The translations under genes and the position numbers were made by a program. Source: Undaria pinnatifida (Eukaryota > Sar > Phaeophyceae > Laminariales > Alariaceae). Taken from it: a DNA stretch of 64,000 nt. Location: the NCBI GenBank assembly GCA_012845835.1, contig JABAKD010000021.1, positions 12,456,795 to 12,520,794 on the forward strand, in the 5' to 3' direction. Below are positions 1 through 10,124 of the stretch, one piece after another (positions within the stretch are counted from its first letter, which is position 1; every line of letters starts with the position of its first letter). The notes beneath the pieces are model-generated. The model searched no databases. It had not been told where the DNA came from and saw only the letters and a program-made list of their open reading frames with translations.

Positions 1-76
1 ATTGGCATCTGACTTTGCCCGAAAGTCTCGGATTTATAAGGTACATAAAGAGCTACACCCAGTTACAGGAGCAGTA

Positions 77-503
77 TTTTCTTTTTTTTCTTTTTTATCC
101 TCCGGCGGATGGGGAAGAATAAAGCTTTAGCTAACCACACTTCCACGTGTTTTCATCCGCGTCGTGTGTCGATTTAACTCAGTTGCTTTCGCAGCCCAAC
201 GCTGGCTGGCGCACCCTTCGGGTCCCATTGTAGGTATAATAGCGTAAGCTGTCCCTATCAGTGGTCTTCGTTACAACCCCGGCAGCGCAAGCTGCCGTTG
301 TATACGGATGCGTGTGTATGTCGACCCGGCCTGTCCCCTGAGGGTCAGTTTCGGTGGAGATAGCCACCCGGAATGCCATCTTTCCGGGTAGTGTGGGACT
401 TGCGCAAGCTCACCCACCAACAAAACCCCTGGCCATGGGAGATGGCCTTCTGCCGGACTTGGTCCAGTTACGGTCCACCCTACCCATTCGGGCGTTGGTC
501 CTC
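77..503 (-). mobile_element. Full-length 427-bp poly(A) retroposon, minus strand
   Basis: On the minus strand the element starts with GAGGACCAACGCC at 503 and ends in a short A-rich tail, seen as a T-rich run at 77-96. The 9-bp sequence GGAGCAGTA flanks it directly at 68-76 and 504-512, a target-site duplication. A second full-length copy lies at 5751-6177 and truncated copies at 8491-8721 and 12157-12363. The tail, the duplication and 5' truncation of other copies show LINE-type reverse transcription as the means of spread. I find no convincing pol III box, so I call it a retroposon and not a SINE. A short open frame of about 66 codons runs inside both full copies but no known domain is visible. 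Confidence 0.85.
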
Positions 504-512
504 GGAGCAGTA

Positions 513-1827
513 GAATCACGAGGAAAAGCACGCGGTCGTTGAAAAAGAACAGTGAAGACAACAAACAAGGAACAACCAACAACACAAACAAGCGACGTGC
601 ACAATGACCAGAACAGAACGGTGTGCACCCCGCACAGCACACTTCTTCAGTAGCAGTAAGGATTCCCCCAGCCTGTAAACAGCAGTATATTTCAGCGCCT
701 TTCGTTGAATGCGGCTGAATCACAGCGCTGTGGTTAGCAAGGGATATGTACGAAGATGGAACATTAAACAAAGTAACGACGCCTCCTGCGAAAAAATGAC
801 AAAGAAGAGCAAAGCTGCCAGCAGAGCATCCGTTGGGCCAAAGAAAGTAGAGTCGGACCAAAAAATGAAGAAAGCAGTCTGGATCGTCCGACGAGAGGCG
901 TCGCGCGATGCATCTCCTGTCTCGGTAATCTTCGGAGTTGACCGAGGCCAGGTCTTTGGTGACGCCGCGGCTTGCGCAACTGCCAGGGTGCTACTGTTCC
1001 TGCTCCTGCTGCTGTTCTTGTTATGTGGGTTCCTATTGTCGCGGCAAGCCAAAAAACACGAAAACAGGTCTCGTACATACTCGTAGGCTCATATGACATC
1101 ATGCAGTCATATGTCACCTAGTAGGGAAAAAATTGGTGGCGATCAAGTGGCACGACTAATATCTTGTACATCGTGGAGTCGGCAGCTCGCGACGGGTGGT
1201 GGCGAAACAGGCACGCGTGCTACTAGTAGGTGCTACCAGCTACTACCACCATGGTACCATCCATATATGATTCTGCTGCTGCTGCTGTCTCCTGCTTGCT
1301 GTGTTGGGTAGTGCGTGGTGCGTGAGAAGGCTTATTTCGTCGTCGATTGCTGCGTTGCCAAGAGCATGGTGGTGGAACAGTGACTGTTGTACATGCTCGG
1401 CCGTTTTTGGTCCCAGGACCACGAGGCACGAGAGAGTACGAGAAGAAGCCGTCACGAAGACCGAGCGGCACGCATTTGGTGGCTATCTTCTGCACGTCGT
1501 GCACTTTGGCAGGGGGGTGTTTGATCATCCATGTACTCAAGTGTTAGACGCATGGCTGGCTCACTCACGGAGACAAAAGTCACGAAATCCGGAGAACCAT
1601 CGGGCGGGGAAGAGAGAAGAAGCAGAAAGTATGTATTAAAGTACTGTAAAGAAGGAAGTGCCACTCAGGGACTTTTCCCACTCACACACGTGGTGACCCT
1701 AACAATTGGATTAGGGACCACTTATTAATTTCATTATACCCGTTCGGGATAGCATAGGTTCCCCCGGATCTCCGAAGATGCTACCATCACATACACCAAA
1801 ATACCATTATTATTGTAAATCAGACTT
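513..1827. other. Intergenic stretch without a recognisable gene
   Basis: Short overlapping frames occur on both strands, none with a family motif or clear splice structure. It holds a short CTG run near 1273-1290 (CTGCTGCTGCTGCTG) and otherwise looks unique within this window. Confidence 0.5.
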
Positions 1828-2025
1828 GGGCACAGGCATACATCAACATTCCCTCTGCCTGTGTGCACGTCATGATAATCATCAACTCGAACATATCGAA
1901 GATTGGGACCGCCAATCATATCAGTAGTTCTACTCTACCATCTCCATAGATTCTACGCAATCATACACATCATATATGAGGCTTGTGCACAGGCATAAAC
2001 CAACATTCTCCCTGCCTGTGTGCAC
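1828..2025. repeat. Two diverged copies of a hairpin-forming repeat
   Basis: Two blocks of about 50 bp (1828-1873 and 1984-2028) each hold the arms GCACAGGCA and TGCCTGTGTGC in inverted orientation, separated by about 18 bp. The arm sequences are kept in both copies although the flanks differ. The sequence shows the potential to fold; any function is unknown. Confidence 0.6.
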
Positions 2026-2140
2026 GTACGTGATGATAACGTTCACCCAAAGCGCACCATTCGAAACCTTACAAATTACATGCTTCAAATTTCCACTGTC
2101 AATTTCAAAACAATACTGCCCTTGCTCCAAAACCCGCTTT

Positions 2141-2450
2141 ATTTTTCGTTTTTTTTGCACACTTTTACTCTCCAGCTTCTTCTGGACAAGCCGTGGTCAC
2201 AGCTGTCATCCCTTCTCCTCCCCGGTTCTTGCCTTCAATTTTTATCGCGCATAGGGTTCAGCAATCCCACTGCTCGTCGATTGTTCATCGAGTGTTGCTA
2301 ACTCACGCTCTCGCGCTTTCCGCAAGTCAATTTGTCCACAAGAAAAAGTCCCAACGAATTTATACGAGTATGCACTCGGCGGGGCTCGAACTCACGAAAC
2401 TGACCTATACCAGGCTCGAGGATAGCCTGATACGCCACCGGGGCGACCGG
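2141..2450 (-). mobile_element. tRNA-derived SINE, copy 1
   Basis: Read on the minus strand it begins CCGGTCGCCCCGGTGGCGTA, an A-box-like start, followed about 50 bp on by the B-box-like GAGTTCGAGCCCC. A shared body of about 230 bp follows and then an A-rich end (T-rich on the plus strand near 2141-2156). Near-identical copies lie at 13604-13915 and 50317-50617. The tRNA-like head with internal pol III promoter boxes followed by an unrelated body is the definition of a tRNA SINE. No clear target-site duplication is seen for this copy. Confidence 0.8.
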
Positions 2451-2459
2451 TGCTAATAT

Positions 2460-2754
2460 TGATACCCAACGCCGTAGCTATCGGAATTGAACCGCAGTAT
2501 ACGTAACGGAATCGCTGACAAGAATATGGGCGATCAGGAGTGCACTAGGATTAATCGGTGTAAGACCAGAAAAAAATACTTTCGGTTGTGGTTCAATACA
2601 TCAAGCCTAAAATAACCCCGAAACCACCAATAATAATGTGTCATCTCAAATGATCATACTCCCAAGCCTTCGATCAAGCAAAATTCAAAGTTGAAATCAA
2701 GATAAAAAATGCCAGGCATCAAATTTCGCCATCCAATACCCCAAAACAACCAAC
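2460..2754. other. AT-rich spacer, no gene seen
   Basis: No open frame of note. Part of the sequence near 2640-2700 (a variant of the 'cccaaatcttcgatcaag' motif) resembles the following direct repeat, so this may be an older, degraded unit of the same tandem family. Confidence 0.4.
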
Positions 2755-3424
2755 AACCAATAGTTTGCCCCCAAATTAATACACTCCCAAATCTTCGATC
2801 AAGCAAGATTCTCGTGGTATTAAAGATACTCTCGTTTTTAACATCCCCCAGGCAAACTTAAAAACAATATAAATATTAGTATCAACGCAGACCCGATTTT
2901 CGGACATTGATAGGAGCACAAAGTGAATCCTACATCCCTCCTGCTTGTGACAACTGTCATTATAATGCTCATTCCATCCTAGATAAATGCAAACTCAAAA
3001 ATTGAATCCTCAAATTCAAATATAGTGTAGGGGCATCGACTTCAACTATTATTTCACGATTTTGTTGTTGTTGTTGTTAAAAATACAACCACTAACCAAT
3101 AGTGTGCCCCCAAATTAATACACTTCCAAATCTTCGATCAAGCAAGATTCTCGTGGTATTAAAGATACTCTCGTTTTAAACATCCCCCAGGCAAACTTAA
3201 AAACAATATAACTACTAGTATCAACGCAGACCCGATTTTCGGACATTGATAGGAGCATAAAGTGAATCTTACATCCCTCCTGCTTGTGACAACTGTCATT
3301 ATAATGCTCATTCCATCCTGGATAAATGCAAACTCAAAAATTGAATCCTCAAATTCAAATATAGTGTAGGGGCATCGACTTCAACTATTATTTCACGATT
3401 TTGTTGTTGTTGTTGTTAAAAATA
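2755..3424. repeat. Tandem direct repeat, two units of about 339 bp
   Basis: Unit 1 (about 2755-3093) and unit 2 (about 3094-3424) agree almost base for base, each ending in a (TTG)n run and AAAAATACA. Differences are a handful of substitutions such as AAATATTAG against AACTACTAG. The high identity suggests a fairly recent duplication. No coding capacity is seen. Confidence 0.85.
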
Positions 3425-4281
3425 CATACAATAGTTTTTCCATGTACTGTTTCGAACGCACACTGGTGAGGGTCCTTCCAACGCACACTGTGTCGGCCCC
3501 AGGGGGGGGGGTTCGGGGGGGGGCGCGTCGCCCCCCCCCGACACTGCTACTAGCGTTCGGCTGCCCTGCCAACCCAGCACATACATCAACACCAACACAC
3601 ACTACACTGCTAGTACCATCCAAGCACCGTGCGGCTGCCATCCAAGCACAGTTCGGCTGCCCTGCCAACCCAGTGCTGGTGGTGCATTTTGGGACACACA
3701 CACCACCACCAACACACTCTACGCTTGCTAGTAGTAGCATACAAGCACCCTTCGGCTGGCCTGCCAACCCAGCGCTGGTGGTGCATGCGCTGGAACGTTT
3801 GCGCCTCTGCTGTTCGATCCTGCTACATCACGATGCGGGACAACAAAAAAAAAAACAACACAACACACAAACATTTCACTTCGTTGTGCCCTGGGCTGCG
3901 GACAAAAAAATCCCTTCCCAAAAAACCCTCCTCGTCCTTACAAAACCATAAAATTCAAACGGCTGCGATTTAAATCAAACGGCGTGACGAACTACACCCT
4001 GGCACGCAAACAACCACCTCGTGGGTGCATTTTGGGACACACACACCAACACCAACACACTCTACATCTCCCTGGCAAGCAAACAAACAGCTGGTGGTGC
4101 ATTTCGGGATACACACACCAACACCAACGCTTGAACGTTTGCGCCTCTGCTGTTCGATCCTGCTACATCACGATGCGGGACAAAAAAAAAAAAAAAACAA
4201 CACAACACACAAACATTTCACTTCGTTGTGCCCTGGGCTGCGGACAAAAAAAGTACATGGAAAAACTATTGTATGCATTTT
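3418..4281. mobile_element. Block bounded by a 31-bp inverted repeat
   Basis: CATACAATAGTTTTTCCATG at 3424-3443 reappears as its reverse complement at 4254-4273; the match extends to about 31 bp with one mismatch. Between the arms lie two diverged direct copies of a block with CACACACACCA, a shared stretch ending CACGATGCGGGACAA and an A-run (about 3670-3910 and 4020-4250). The structure resembles a small non-autonomous TIR element or a rearranged insertion. The left arm overlaps the end of the preceding tandem unit, so the outer limits are uncertain and no target-site duplication can be called. Confidence 0.5.
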
Positions 4282-4350
4282 TCTCACATTAACTCGCATA
4301 ATCAAGTCCGTGGTCACAGGACAGGCTCCAGTCACTCTGGAGCTGAGGAA
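4282..4350 (+). repeat. Dispersed repeat shared with 13065-13135
   Basis: CTCACATTAACTCGC and the following CAATCAAGTCCGTGGTCAC occur here and inverted at 13135-13065, with good similarity over about 70 bp. At 13.1 kb the block is directly preceded by GTTGTT, like the left flank of the inverted-repeat block at 3.4 kb, which hints that the 13.1 kb site may be the unfilled form. Confidence 0.6.
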
Positions 4351-4610
4351 TACCCCAGGGAAAAACACACACACAACCCAAGGTGGTACACGCATATATC
4401 ACAGCTTACGCAATTCATGCCTCCACCAGAAACACATATGAAAATGAAATCGGGAGTCAATCTACGATGTGCCAGGTCCAGGCCGGTGCATACGTCTCAC
4501 TACTCACGCCTGGGGAAACCAACTACTCCGATTGCCACCCAAGGGAGACTGCCACGTATATATTACACGTAGTATCTATCACTACGCATATGCACGACAG
4601 GCGTAAGTCA

Positions 4611-4802
4611 ACTGGAGAAAAGAAACAAAGAAAATAAAAGAAGATAAAGGAAAGGGAAGAAAAGAGAAGAAAAACAAAACAAAACGAAAAAGGCAAGAAA
4701 AGAGAAGAAAAAGACAAGAAAAGTAAGAAAAGACAAGACAAGAAAGCAAGGAAAAAAGAAGAGAAAAAAGAAGAAAGAAGAAGAAAAAGAAAAGAAAAAA
4801 AA
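4611..4802 (+). repeat. Polypurine (A/G) low-complexity tract
   Basis: About 190 bases consist almost only of A and G, in units such as AAGAAAAGAGAAG with rare C or T. It gives long meaningless frames on the opposite strand. Such tracts can form triplexes; nothing here shows a role. Confidence 0.9.
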
Positions 4803-5163
4803 TGTCATACTAGCAGACCCTAGGAACTGGCTAAGGATGGCATTGGGCTAACATAGGGTATCACGTCCATCATCAATGGCACCTGGGAGAGAAGGCAACA
4901 TGGCGAAGAAGTCAGGGCGGTCTTATGCTAACTTGTGACGGCCATTAGAAGGCCCACAACTTTCCATACGATGATGGCCGAACCCAGACTTCAGTCTCTT
5001 GGGCATGACGCTCCCCCTTCCCCCCCCCCCCCCCCCCTTCCTCCCTTTCCCCTCCCCCCTCCCCCCCTTCCCCAGTCCCCTCCCCGCCCCCCCCCCTTGC
5101 CCCTCCCCCCGGCCGCTTAGAAATGCCAACGGTGGATGGTGCTGCCGCAGCCTTTGCGCGTCG
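4803..5163. other. Spacer with long C-rich tract, no gene
   Basis: Holds a pyrimidine tract at about 5010-5110 with C runs up to 17 broken by TTCCTC-type interruptions. It lies just downstream, on the minus strand, of the LINE remnant and may be part of its 3' region. Confidence 0.5.
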
Positions 5164-5493
5164 CTACGCAGCTTTGCGTCTCTCCGTTTCATGCCAATTC
5201 CGCATGAACAACTCGGCTCCTTCCTCTACTCTTCGAAACCATCTGCCAGCCTTCTGAGCAGCTTTTCGCCATCCTCCGAATTTTATTCCAAAGACCGACA
5301 TATCCTCCTTTAGATGATCCATCCAGTCTTTCTCTTGCCCCCCTGAGTAGCCCTTACCCTCAACAAACTCCCAAACATCACCCTCTGTGGCAGACCCTCC
5401 TCCCACATACGTGCCACGAATCCCGCAAACAAAATACTCCGTTTGCGCACTATCGCCTCAACTCTCTCGGAATATGTCTGGGCAAGCCTTATA
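5164..5493 (-). pseudogene. Decayed C-terminal end of a non-LTR retrotransposon reverse-transcriptase ORF
   Basis: Two minus-strand frames join across a frameshift near 5330-5400. The upper frame (from about 5493) reads RKRSILFAGFVARMWEEGLP followed by a VMFG segment. The lower frame (5406-5164) contains GGQEKDWMDHLKEDMSVFGI, then WRKAAQKAGRWFRRVEEGAE and a basic end with a stop at 5164. The RRxxLFAGFVARM, VMFG, GGQEK-DWM and FGI blocks are typical of the region behind the polymerase domain in LINE-type ORF2 proteins. Only about 110 residues remain, upstream stops block the rest, and the catalytic domains are absent. It is a dead 5'-truncated insertion. The assignment rests on motif recognition; the exact LINE clade is unknown. 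Confidence 0.7.
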
Positions 5494-5738
5494 TCTACCT
5501 ACCCTTTCCACCTGACCACCCGGTTTCGTACGGGAGGAGCGTGAACACAGTCCTATTATCCACTATTGCCCAGCAAATGTGTCAATCAACTACGATTCTC
5601 ATACCTCGTACCACAGCTATTAATGCAGGCGTAACACCAGACAGGGTTTTGAACATTCAGCTGTGTGTTAAACACACAATCACCTTATCCACCACCTCTC
5701 GTTTTTGAAACGAAAAAATGAAGCACGGATGAATTTAT
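5494..5738. other. Spacer, no gene seen
   Basis: May contain more degraded LINE sequence on the minus strand, but stops interrupt every frame and no motif could be recognised. Confidence 0.4.
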
Positions 5739-5750
5739 GTTAACTTTTCC

Positions 5751-6177
5751 GAGGACCAACGCCCGAATGGGTAGGGTGGACCGTAACTGGACCAAGTCCG
5801 GCGGAAGGCCATCTCCCATGGCCAGGGGTTTTGTTAGTGGGTGAGCTTGCGCTAGTCCCACACTACCGGGAAAGATGACATTCCGGGTGGCTACGAGTAT
5901 CTCCACCGAACCTGACCCTCAGGGGACAGGCCGGGTCGACATACACACGCATCCGTATACAACGGCAGCTTGCGCTGCCGGGGTTGTAACGAAGACCACT
6001 GATAGGGACAGCTTACGCTATACCTACAATGGGACCCGAAGGGTGCGCCAGCTAGCGCTGGGCTGCGAAAGCAGCTGAGTTAAATCGACACACGACGCGT
6101 ATGAAAATACGTGGAAGTGTGGTGAGCTAAAGCTTTATTTTTCTCCATCCGCCGGAGGATGAAAAAAAAAAAAAAAA
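5751..6177 (+). mobile_element. Full-length 427-bp poly(A) retroposon, plus strand
   Basis: Starts GAGGACCAACGCCC and ends in a pure A run of about 16 at 6162-6177. The perfect 12-bp direct repeat GTTAACTTTTCC flanks it at 5739-5750 and 6178-6189, so both ends are fixed to the base. Body and length match the copy at 77-503. The intact duplication and pure tail suggest a young insertion. It needs a LINE machinery in trans; the decayed LINE 250 bp away is an unlikely source because it is dead. Confidence 0.92.
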
Positions 6178-6189
6178 GTTAACTTTTCC

Positions 6190-6700
6190 TGATCTACCAA
6201 AAACACACTCATTCCACCAGGAACATTAATGTCGCTGTCATCAATACCGTCTTCTATTCGTATGACCAAGAGAATAAATAATGTTTTCGGCAGTAGCAAT
6301 TTTTCCTTGACTCTTTGGAACTGAGGGAAAATGGTTGATTGAAAATGAACCAAAGTACCAACTCATAAAATATTCCACACAAAACTCGGCTATCACATGT
6401 GAGCGCCATTATTATAAAAAATGAAACTACACGCCAGCTCGCCATTATATGCTCGGCAAACATCACTAATAATAGTCGCCCATCCCTCTAAAACTTCCAC
6501 AAAAAAGCTTTTTAGTAGTTACCCCTGTATTAGCAGAGCATCAACTGCTAGCTACACCAGTTGTAGTTATAGCTGCCAAGTATACCAGTTGTAGTTATGG
6601 CGTGATCGACTGAATCTACCACAAGTGAGAGCTACGAATGTCAACCAAAAAAATTGAAATCGCTATAAACCGCTAATTATACCAGTTTAAGTATATCATT
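6190..6700. other. AT-rich spacer with a short direct repeat
   Basis: No gene is recognised. ACCAGTTGTAGTTAT occurs twice (near 6555-6600) with a diverged third copy near 6680, spaced about 32 bp for the first two. Confidence 0.5.
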
Positions 6701-6726
6701 CGACTAACAAGGATGTCTTGGCACTA

Positions 6727-8140
6727 CTACTGCTGTACGAGTACTTGAAAATAATACGTGTCTTTTCGATCTCGGACCTCGTACTGTAGGTCACCTCTTT
6801 TCGCGCACACGTGTTGGCCGCGGACGGATAAGGCGCAGAGCAGGCATCTCGTGCCCCTAACACCCAAAGATGCTGAAGGACCAACCAGTGCCAATGCCTT
6901 CTTGCTTCCAATCGCTTCTTCCATCCTGCTCGCGATCGCTCTGACCTCCCTTCGCTTTGCATTTTCCCAACGCAAACGACCCTGCTGCTGCTCTGCCTCC
7001 CACCCCCCCCCCCTGAAAATCGTGCCTTCCGATCTCCCGCTTGATGTTGCTCTCATCAAGATCTGCTGACATAAGGGGTGGCCACGGGTCCGGGGCGGCA
7101 GCACCAGGTAGCTGTGGCTGCTGCTGGTGCGGCTGCTGCTGGTGCGGCTGCTGCTGAAGCAGCTCCTTCTGCTTGTCCATCTGCATCGACCTAATCACCC
7201 ATTTCCCCCCATCTATCGCCATCACCCTTCCAATCTCAACCACGTTCTCAGATACTATAACCTCTTCGTGATCATCTCCGCCAACTTACTCCGGTGGCAA
7301 GAGCAGGGGAAGCTGCTGCGCTTCCATCGACTGCTGCGGTGGGAGTGGCGCCTGTGGGGATGGCCATGGGGTTGGGGCGACTGCACCAGGTAGATGTGAC
7401 TGCTGCTGCTGCGGCTGCTGCAGCTCTTCAACTAGTGACCGCGCCAGACCAGCTCGTTCCACCACTGCTGTTCGTTCTCGTCCTTATTGTCCCAAAGTAT
7501 CAACTCGTCCTGCTTCCTTCTTTGCTCTTTCCCCGCAATCTGACACCTCATCCACCACAACCAAAATATCCCACCTTTTTTTTCCTTTAGCTGGTTTCCT
7601 TGCATCTCGACTTGCTCAAGCGGAAGCTGTATCGCTTCCTTCGCGGGCGAGAGCAGCTGCTGCGGCGGTGTCGATTGTGGCGGTAGTGGCGGTGGCCCCG
7701 GAGGCAGACGCTCCTGTTTTACCACCCCCGCCACCTCTCTTTATCGCCCTTCTTCACGGCATCATCCAAATACCCCACAAGAAAAGCAATATCTCTCGCG
7801 TCCAGAATGTCGCCCTCTATCTCATCATCAAGTTATCCGGCAGTCCAAAACGTCTACTTCGAAGTATTGTGTGAGCTGCTTCGCGTGCCACCATGCAGCA
7901 AGACTCCTGAGCGCATCTATGCTCTCACGACGTCCGTGTGTCTGGAGCGCGCGGTTCCTAGGTCTTTCCTGGCCCGGCGCTGATCCTTGGATATCATGGG
8001 AGCTTGTCTTATTATGTTTTGCGTCCCTGTGGGCTTTCCAAGCCCTCAAGGTCCTCGCTGCTATTGCGCTGAATTTGGACTTTTCGATTTCTGAAGGGGC
8101 TTTCCATGTTAGCCTTCCTGATGTACCTCGTATGCTTATC
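6727..8140 (-). pseudogene. Fragmented Q-rich/coiled-coil coding remnant
   Basis: The minus strand carries several open frames in sequence: about 8140-7828, 7734-7432 and 7243-6857. They share a compositional bias: glutamine- and proline-rich segments encoded by CAG/CTG-rich DNA (HQQQPHQQQPQ in the last), charged segments, and tryptophan-rich spots such as QQWWNELVW. Stops and frame changes separate them, so as it stands this is a broken gene, or exons of a gene whose introns I cannot place. I do not recognise the family. A comparable set lies on the minus strand at 29.9-31.73 kb, which suggests a transposon-borne ORF rather than a host gene, but I see no clear alignment between the two. Confidence 0.35.
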
Positions 8141-8219
8141 CAGCGTGAGGCCGACGAACGACGTCTCCATCCTTGCGCTCACCCTGTGCACGAGATATCT
8201 GGATCGATCGTCATACTAG

Positions 8220-8430
8220 TAATGGTAGAGGTGGGTCGGAGAGGAGAGGGAGCGAGTCCACCCAAACCGATACTAGGTTCGAAACGCTCATGCCCGGAAA
8301 AATAGTTAACTCCAACTAACTCAGCAGATGGGAGCGGCTGGATGTGGTGGTGAGTTGGGAGGGATGGGGGAACGAGCCCACCCAAGCCGATGCCCGGCTC
8401 GGAGAGGTCATAACCGAAAAGGAACAATAC
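8220..8430. repeat. Diverged tandem duplication of about 120 bp
   Basis: GAGCGAGTCCACCCAAACCG (8250-8269) and its variant GAACGAGCCCACCCAAGCCG (8370-8389) head two similar segments. Identity is moderate. No coding or RNA feature could be tied to it. Confidence 0.55.
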
Positions 8431-8490
8431 CACAGATTGAGATGGTAAACTTATAGAAATGTTAGGGTAGGGGGGGGTGGCGATAGTACC

Positions 8491-8721
8491 TTTTTTTTTT
8501 TTTTTTTTTCTTTATCCTCAGGCGGATGGGGAAAAATAAAGCTTTAGCTCACCACACTTCCGCGTATTTTCATACGCGTCGTGTGTCGATTTAACTCAGT
8601 TGCTTTCGCAGCCCAACGCTAGCTGGCGCACCCTTCGAGTCCCATTGTAGGTATAGCGTAAGCTGTCCCTATCATTGGTCCTCGTTACAACCCCGGCAGC
8701 GCAAGCTGCCGTTGTATACGG
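8491..8721 (-). mobile_element. 5'-truncated copy of the 427-bp retroposon
   Basis: A run of about 19 T at 8491-8509 is the minus-strand poly(A) tail. The following 210 bp match the 3' half of the copies at 77-503 and 5751-6177, then homology stops at 8721. Short flanking similarity (ATAGTA on both sides) may be the target-site duplication. Truncation at the 5' end is the usual result of incomplete reverse transcription. Confidence 0.8.
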
Positions 8722-9020
8722 GTATAGTAGCGTCACAGAGGAGGTGCCTTCAGGGACGAAAGAGGATGCCTAGGTCCAGGGGTAAACCTACAGGGTTGTC
8801 GAGGCAAAAGGGGGTGGCGGTGTTGGTGTCGTAGACGTGTCTTCAGGGACCGATGGGGATTCGGGACCATTGCGTTGGAGGGGAACTGCCCGGTGTTCAC
8901 TGGCAACAGAAACAAAATTAGTTCATGGTTGAAAAAGAAGGACACGTACCTCGAGAAAAAAAGTAACCTACCGCAAGAAAAAAAATAACACTGAGGAATA
9001 GAACGCCGTGGTGTTCCTAT
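8722..9020. other. Spacer, no gene
   Basis: CTTCAGGGAC occurs twice about 100 bp apart (near 8748 and 8850), a weak sign of local duplication. Nothing else is recognised. Confidence 0.4.
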
Positions 9021-9755
9021 TAGTTGGGGTAATTTCTAACGACACTTTTTAGGCTAGTTTCTTGCCAAATTGGCAAGGTTTTGGAAATTTGGACATGCCA
9101 AAATAGCAAAAGAGCTTGACAAAGTTTTTTTTGGATATTTTCGTTCCGCTTCGTTGGCAAGTTTTTGGGAAGTATGATTTGCCATATTTCATGTGCCATT
9201 TTGGGCCAATAACGCCAACGCAAGGTTGTACAAACCAGACCACCCCACGACAGCCGACGCTAGGCTTGCTATAATTTCTGTCATAGCGGGAGGTACGGAG
9301 GATACACGGTGTCATTGGTAGCAGCTAAGATAGGGCTGGCGACACTGGCCGTGAGGCTCGCGTACTTGCCACATGGGGGTGTCGTTTTGAGCGGGTGCTG
9401 AAGCATCATCACAAACAGCAGCCGCCCCGGCTTTTCCCAGGCGAATTTGGCCGGGCTGGAAGGACTTCCAACCTCTGAGGTACATGGGCTGTGCCTGGAG
9501 TCCTTTCTGCGCCAGCATTGACTTCATGGAGAGCGTCGGCGTGCCGATGACTTCCTTCTGCTGCTGTGAGGGGTTAGAATATAATCTGAGGGCGTTATGA
9601 TGAGAACTTGCCAAATATTTCCAAAAACGTTCCAAATGTGCAGTGTTTCGGTTAGAAAGAAGTTTGTCGTCTTTTTGAAAAGTGTTGCAAATGTTTGCTT
9701 GCCAAAATGGCAAGTTTTTGGAAATTTCGTTTGGTCGTTAGAAACGACTCTTCTT
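9021..9755. repeat. Cluster of palindromic TTGCCAA/TTGGCAA repeats, possible TIR element
   Basis: CTTGCCAAATTGGCAAG (about 9060-9077) and CTTGCCAAAATGGCAAG (about 9700-9716) are near-perfect palindromes, each followed by TTTTGGAAATTT. Further partial copies lie at 9118-9190 and 9605-9640. The outer sequence TTTCTAACGAC near 9031 recurs inverted as GTCGTTAGAAA near 9735-9745. The inverted outer motif suggests a non-autonomous DNA element of about 710 bp, with the palindromes inside. No target duplication is certain. Confidence 0.5.
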
Positions 9756-9759
9756 ATAA

Positions 9760-10120
9760 CTCTCCACACGCGAAGTGTGTGTGCACCCGTCTGCTCTGCC
9801 GCTGCCGTGGTTGGGTTTGTAATTGACATCACACATGCTCACTGGTTTCAGCACTGGTACTGCAGCAACGCTGTACTTTCCTTCTCCGAGCACACATACG
9901 TAAAAAAGTCCTCTTCGTCAGACCCTCATCTTTGTCATCTTTTTGGTCAGGAGCAATCTGTGTACTGTGTACCTTAAAACGCGGCATACTCTCGATACGG
10001 TGGTTACCGCCTTATTGCGATATTACCAAAGCCCAATAGGGCGGTCCATTGACCTAACTCCCAATAGGGTGGTCTCTCGAGATAGGGAGGTCAAAAATTC
10101 GGTGCACTACACCGCCATAT
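9760..10120. other. Spacer with short GGGYGGTC repeats
   Basis: CCCAATAGGGCGGTC and CCCAATAGGGTGGTC stand about 30 bp apart near 10032-10075. Otherwise no gene or larger repeat is visible up to the R1 copy. Confidence 0.45.
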
Positions 10121-10124
10121 ATTA

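Noticed and set aside
2755..3424. Direct repeats as LTRs of a retrotransposon
   Set aside because: The units are adjacent with no interior, lack TG...CA ends and a primer-binding site.
4523..4808. Phenylalanine-rich minus frames at 4.5-4.8 kb
   Set aside because: Pure shadow of the polypurine tract.
4999..5313. Proline/leucine-rich plus frames over the C tract at 5.0-5.1 kb
   Set aside because: Low-complexity DNA explains them, and the LINE remnant on the other strand accounts for the rest.
7871..8305. 144-codon plus frame
   Set aside because: Lies opposite the minus-strand Q-rich/charged frame and its composition looks like the shadow; no motif.
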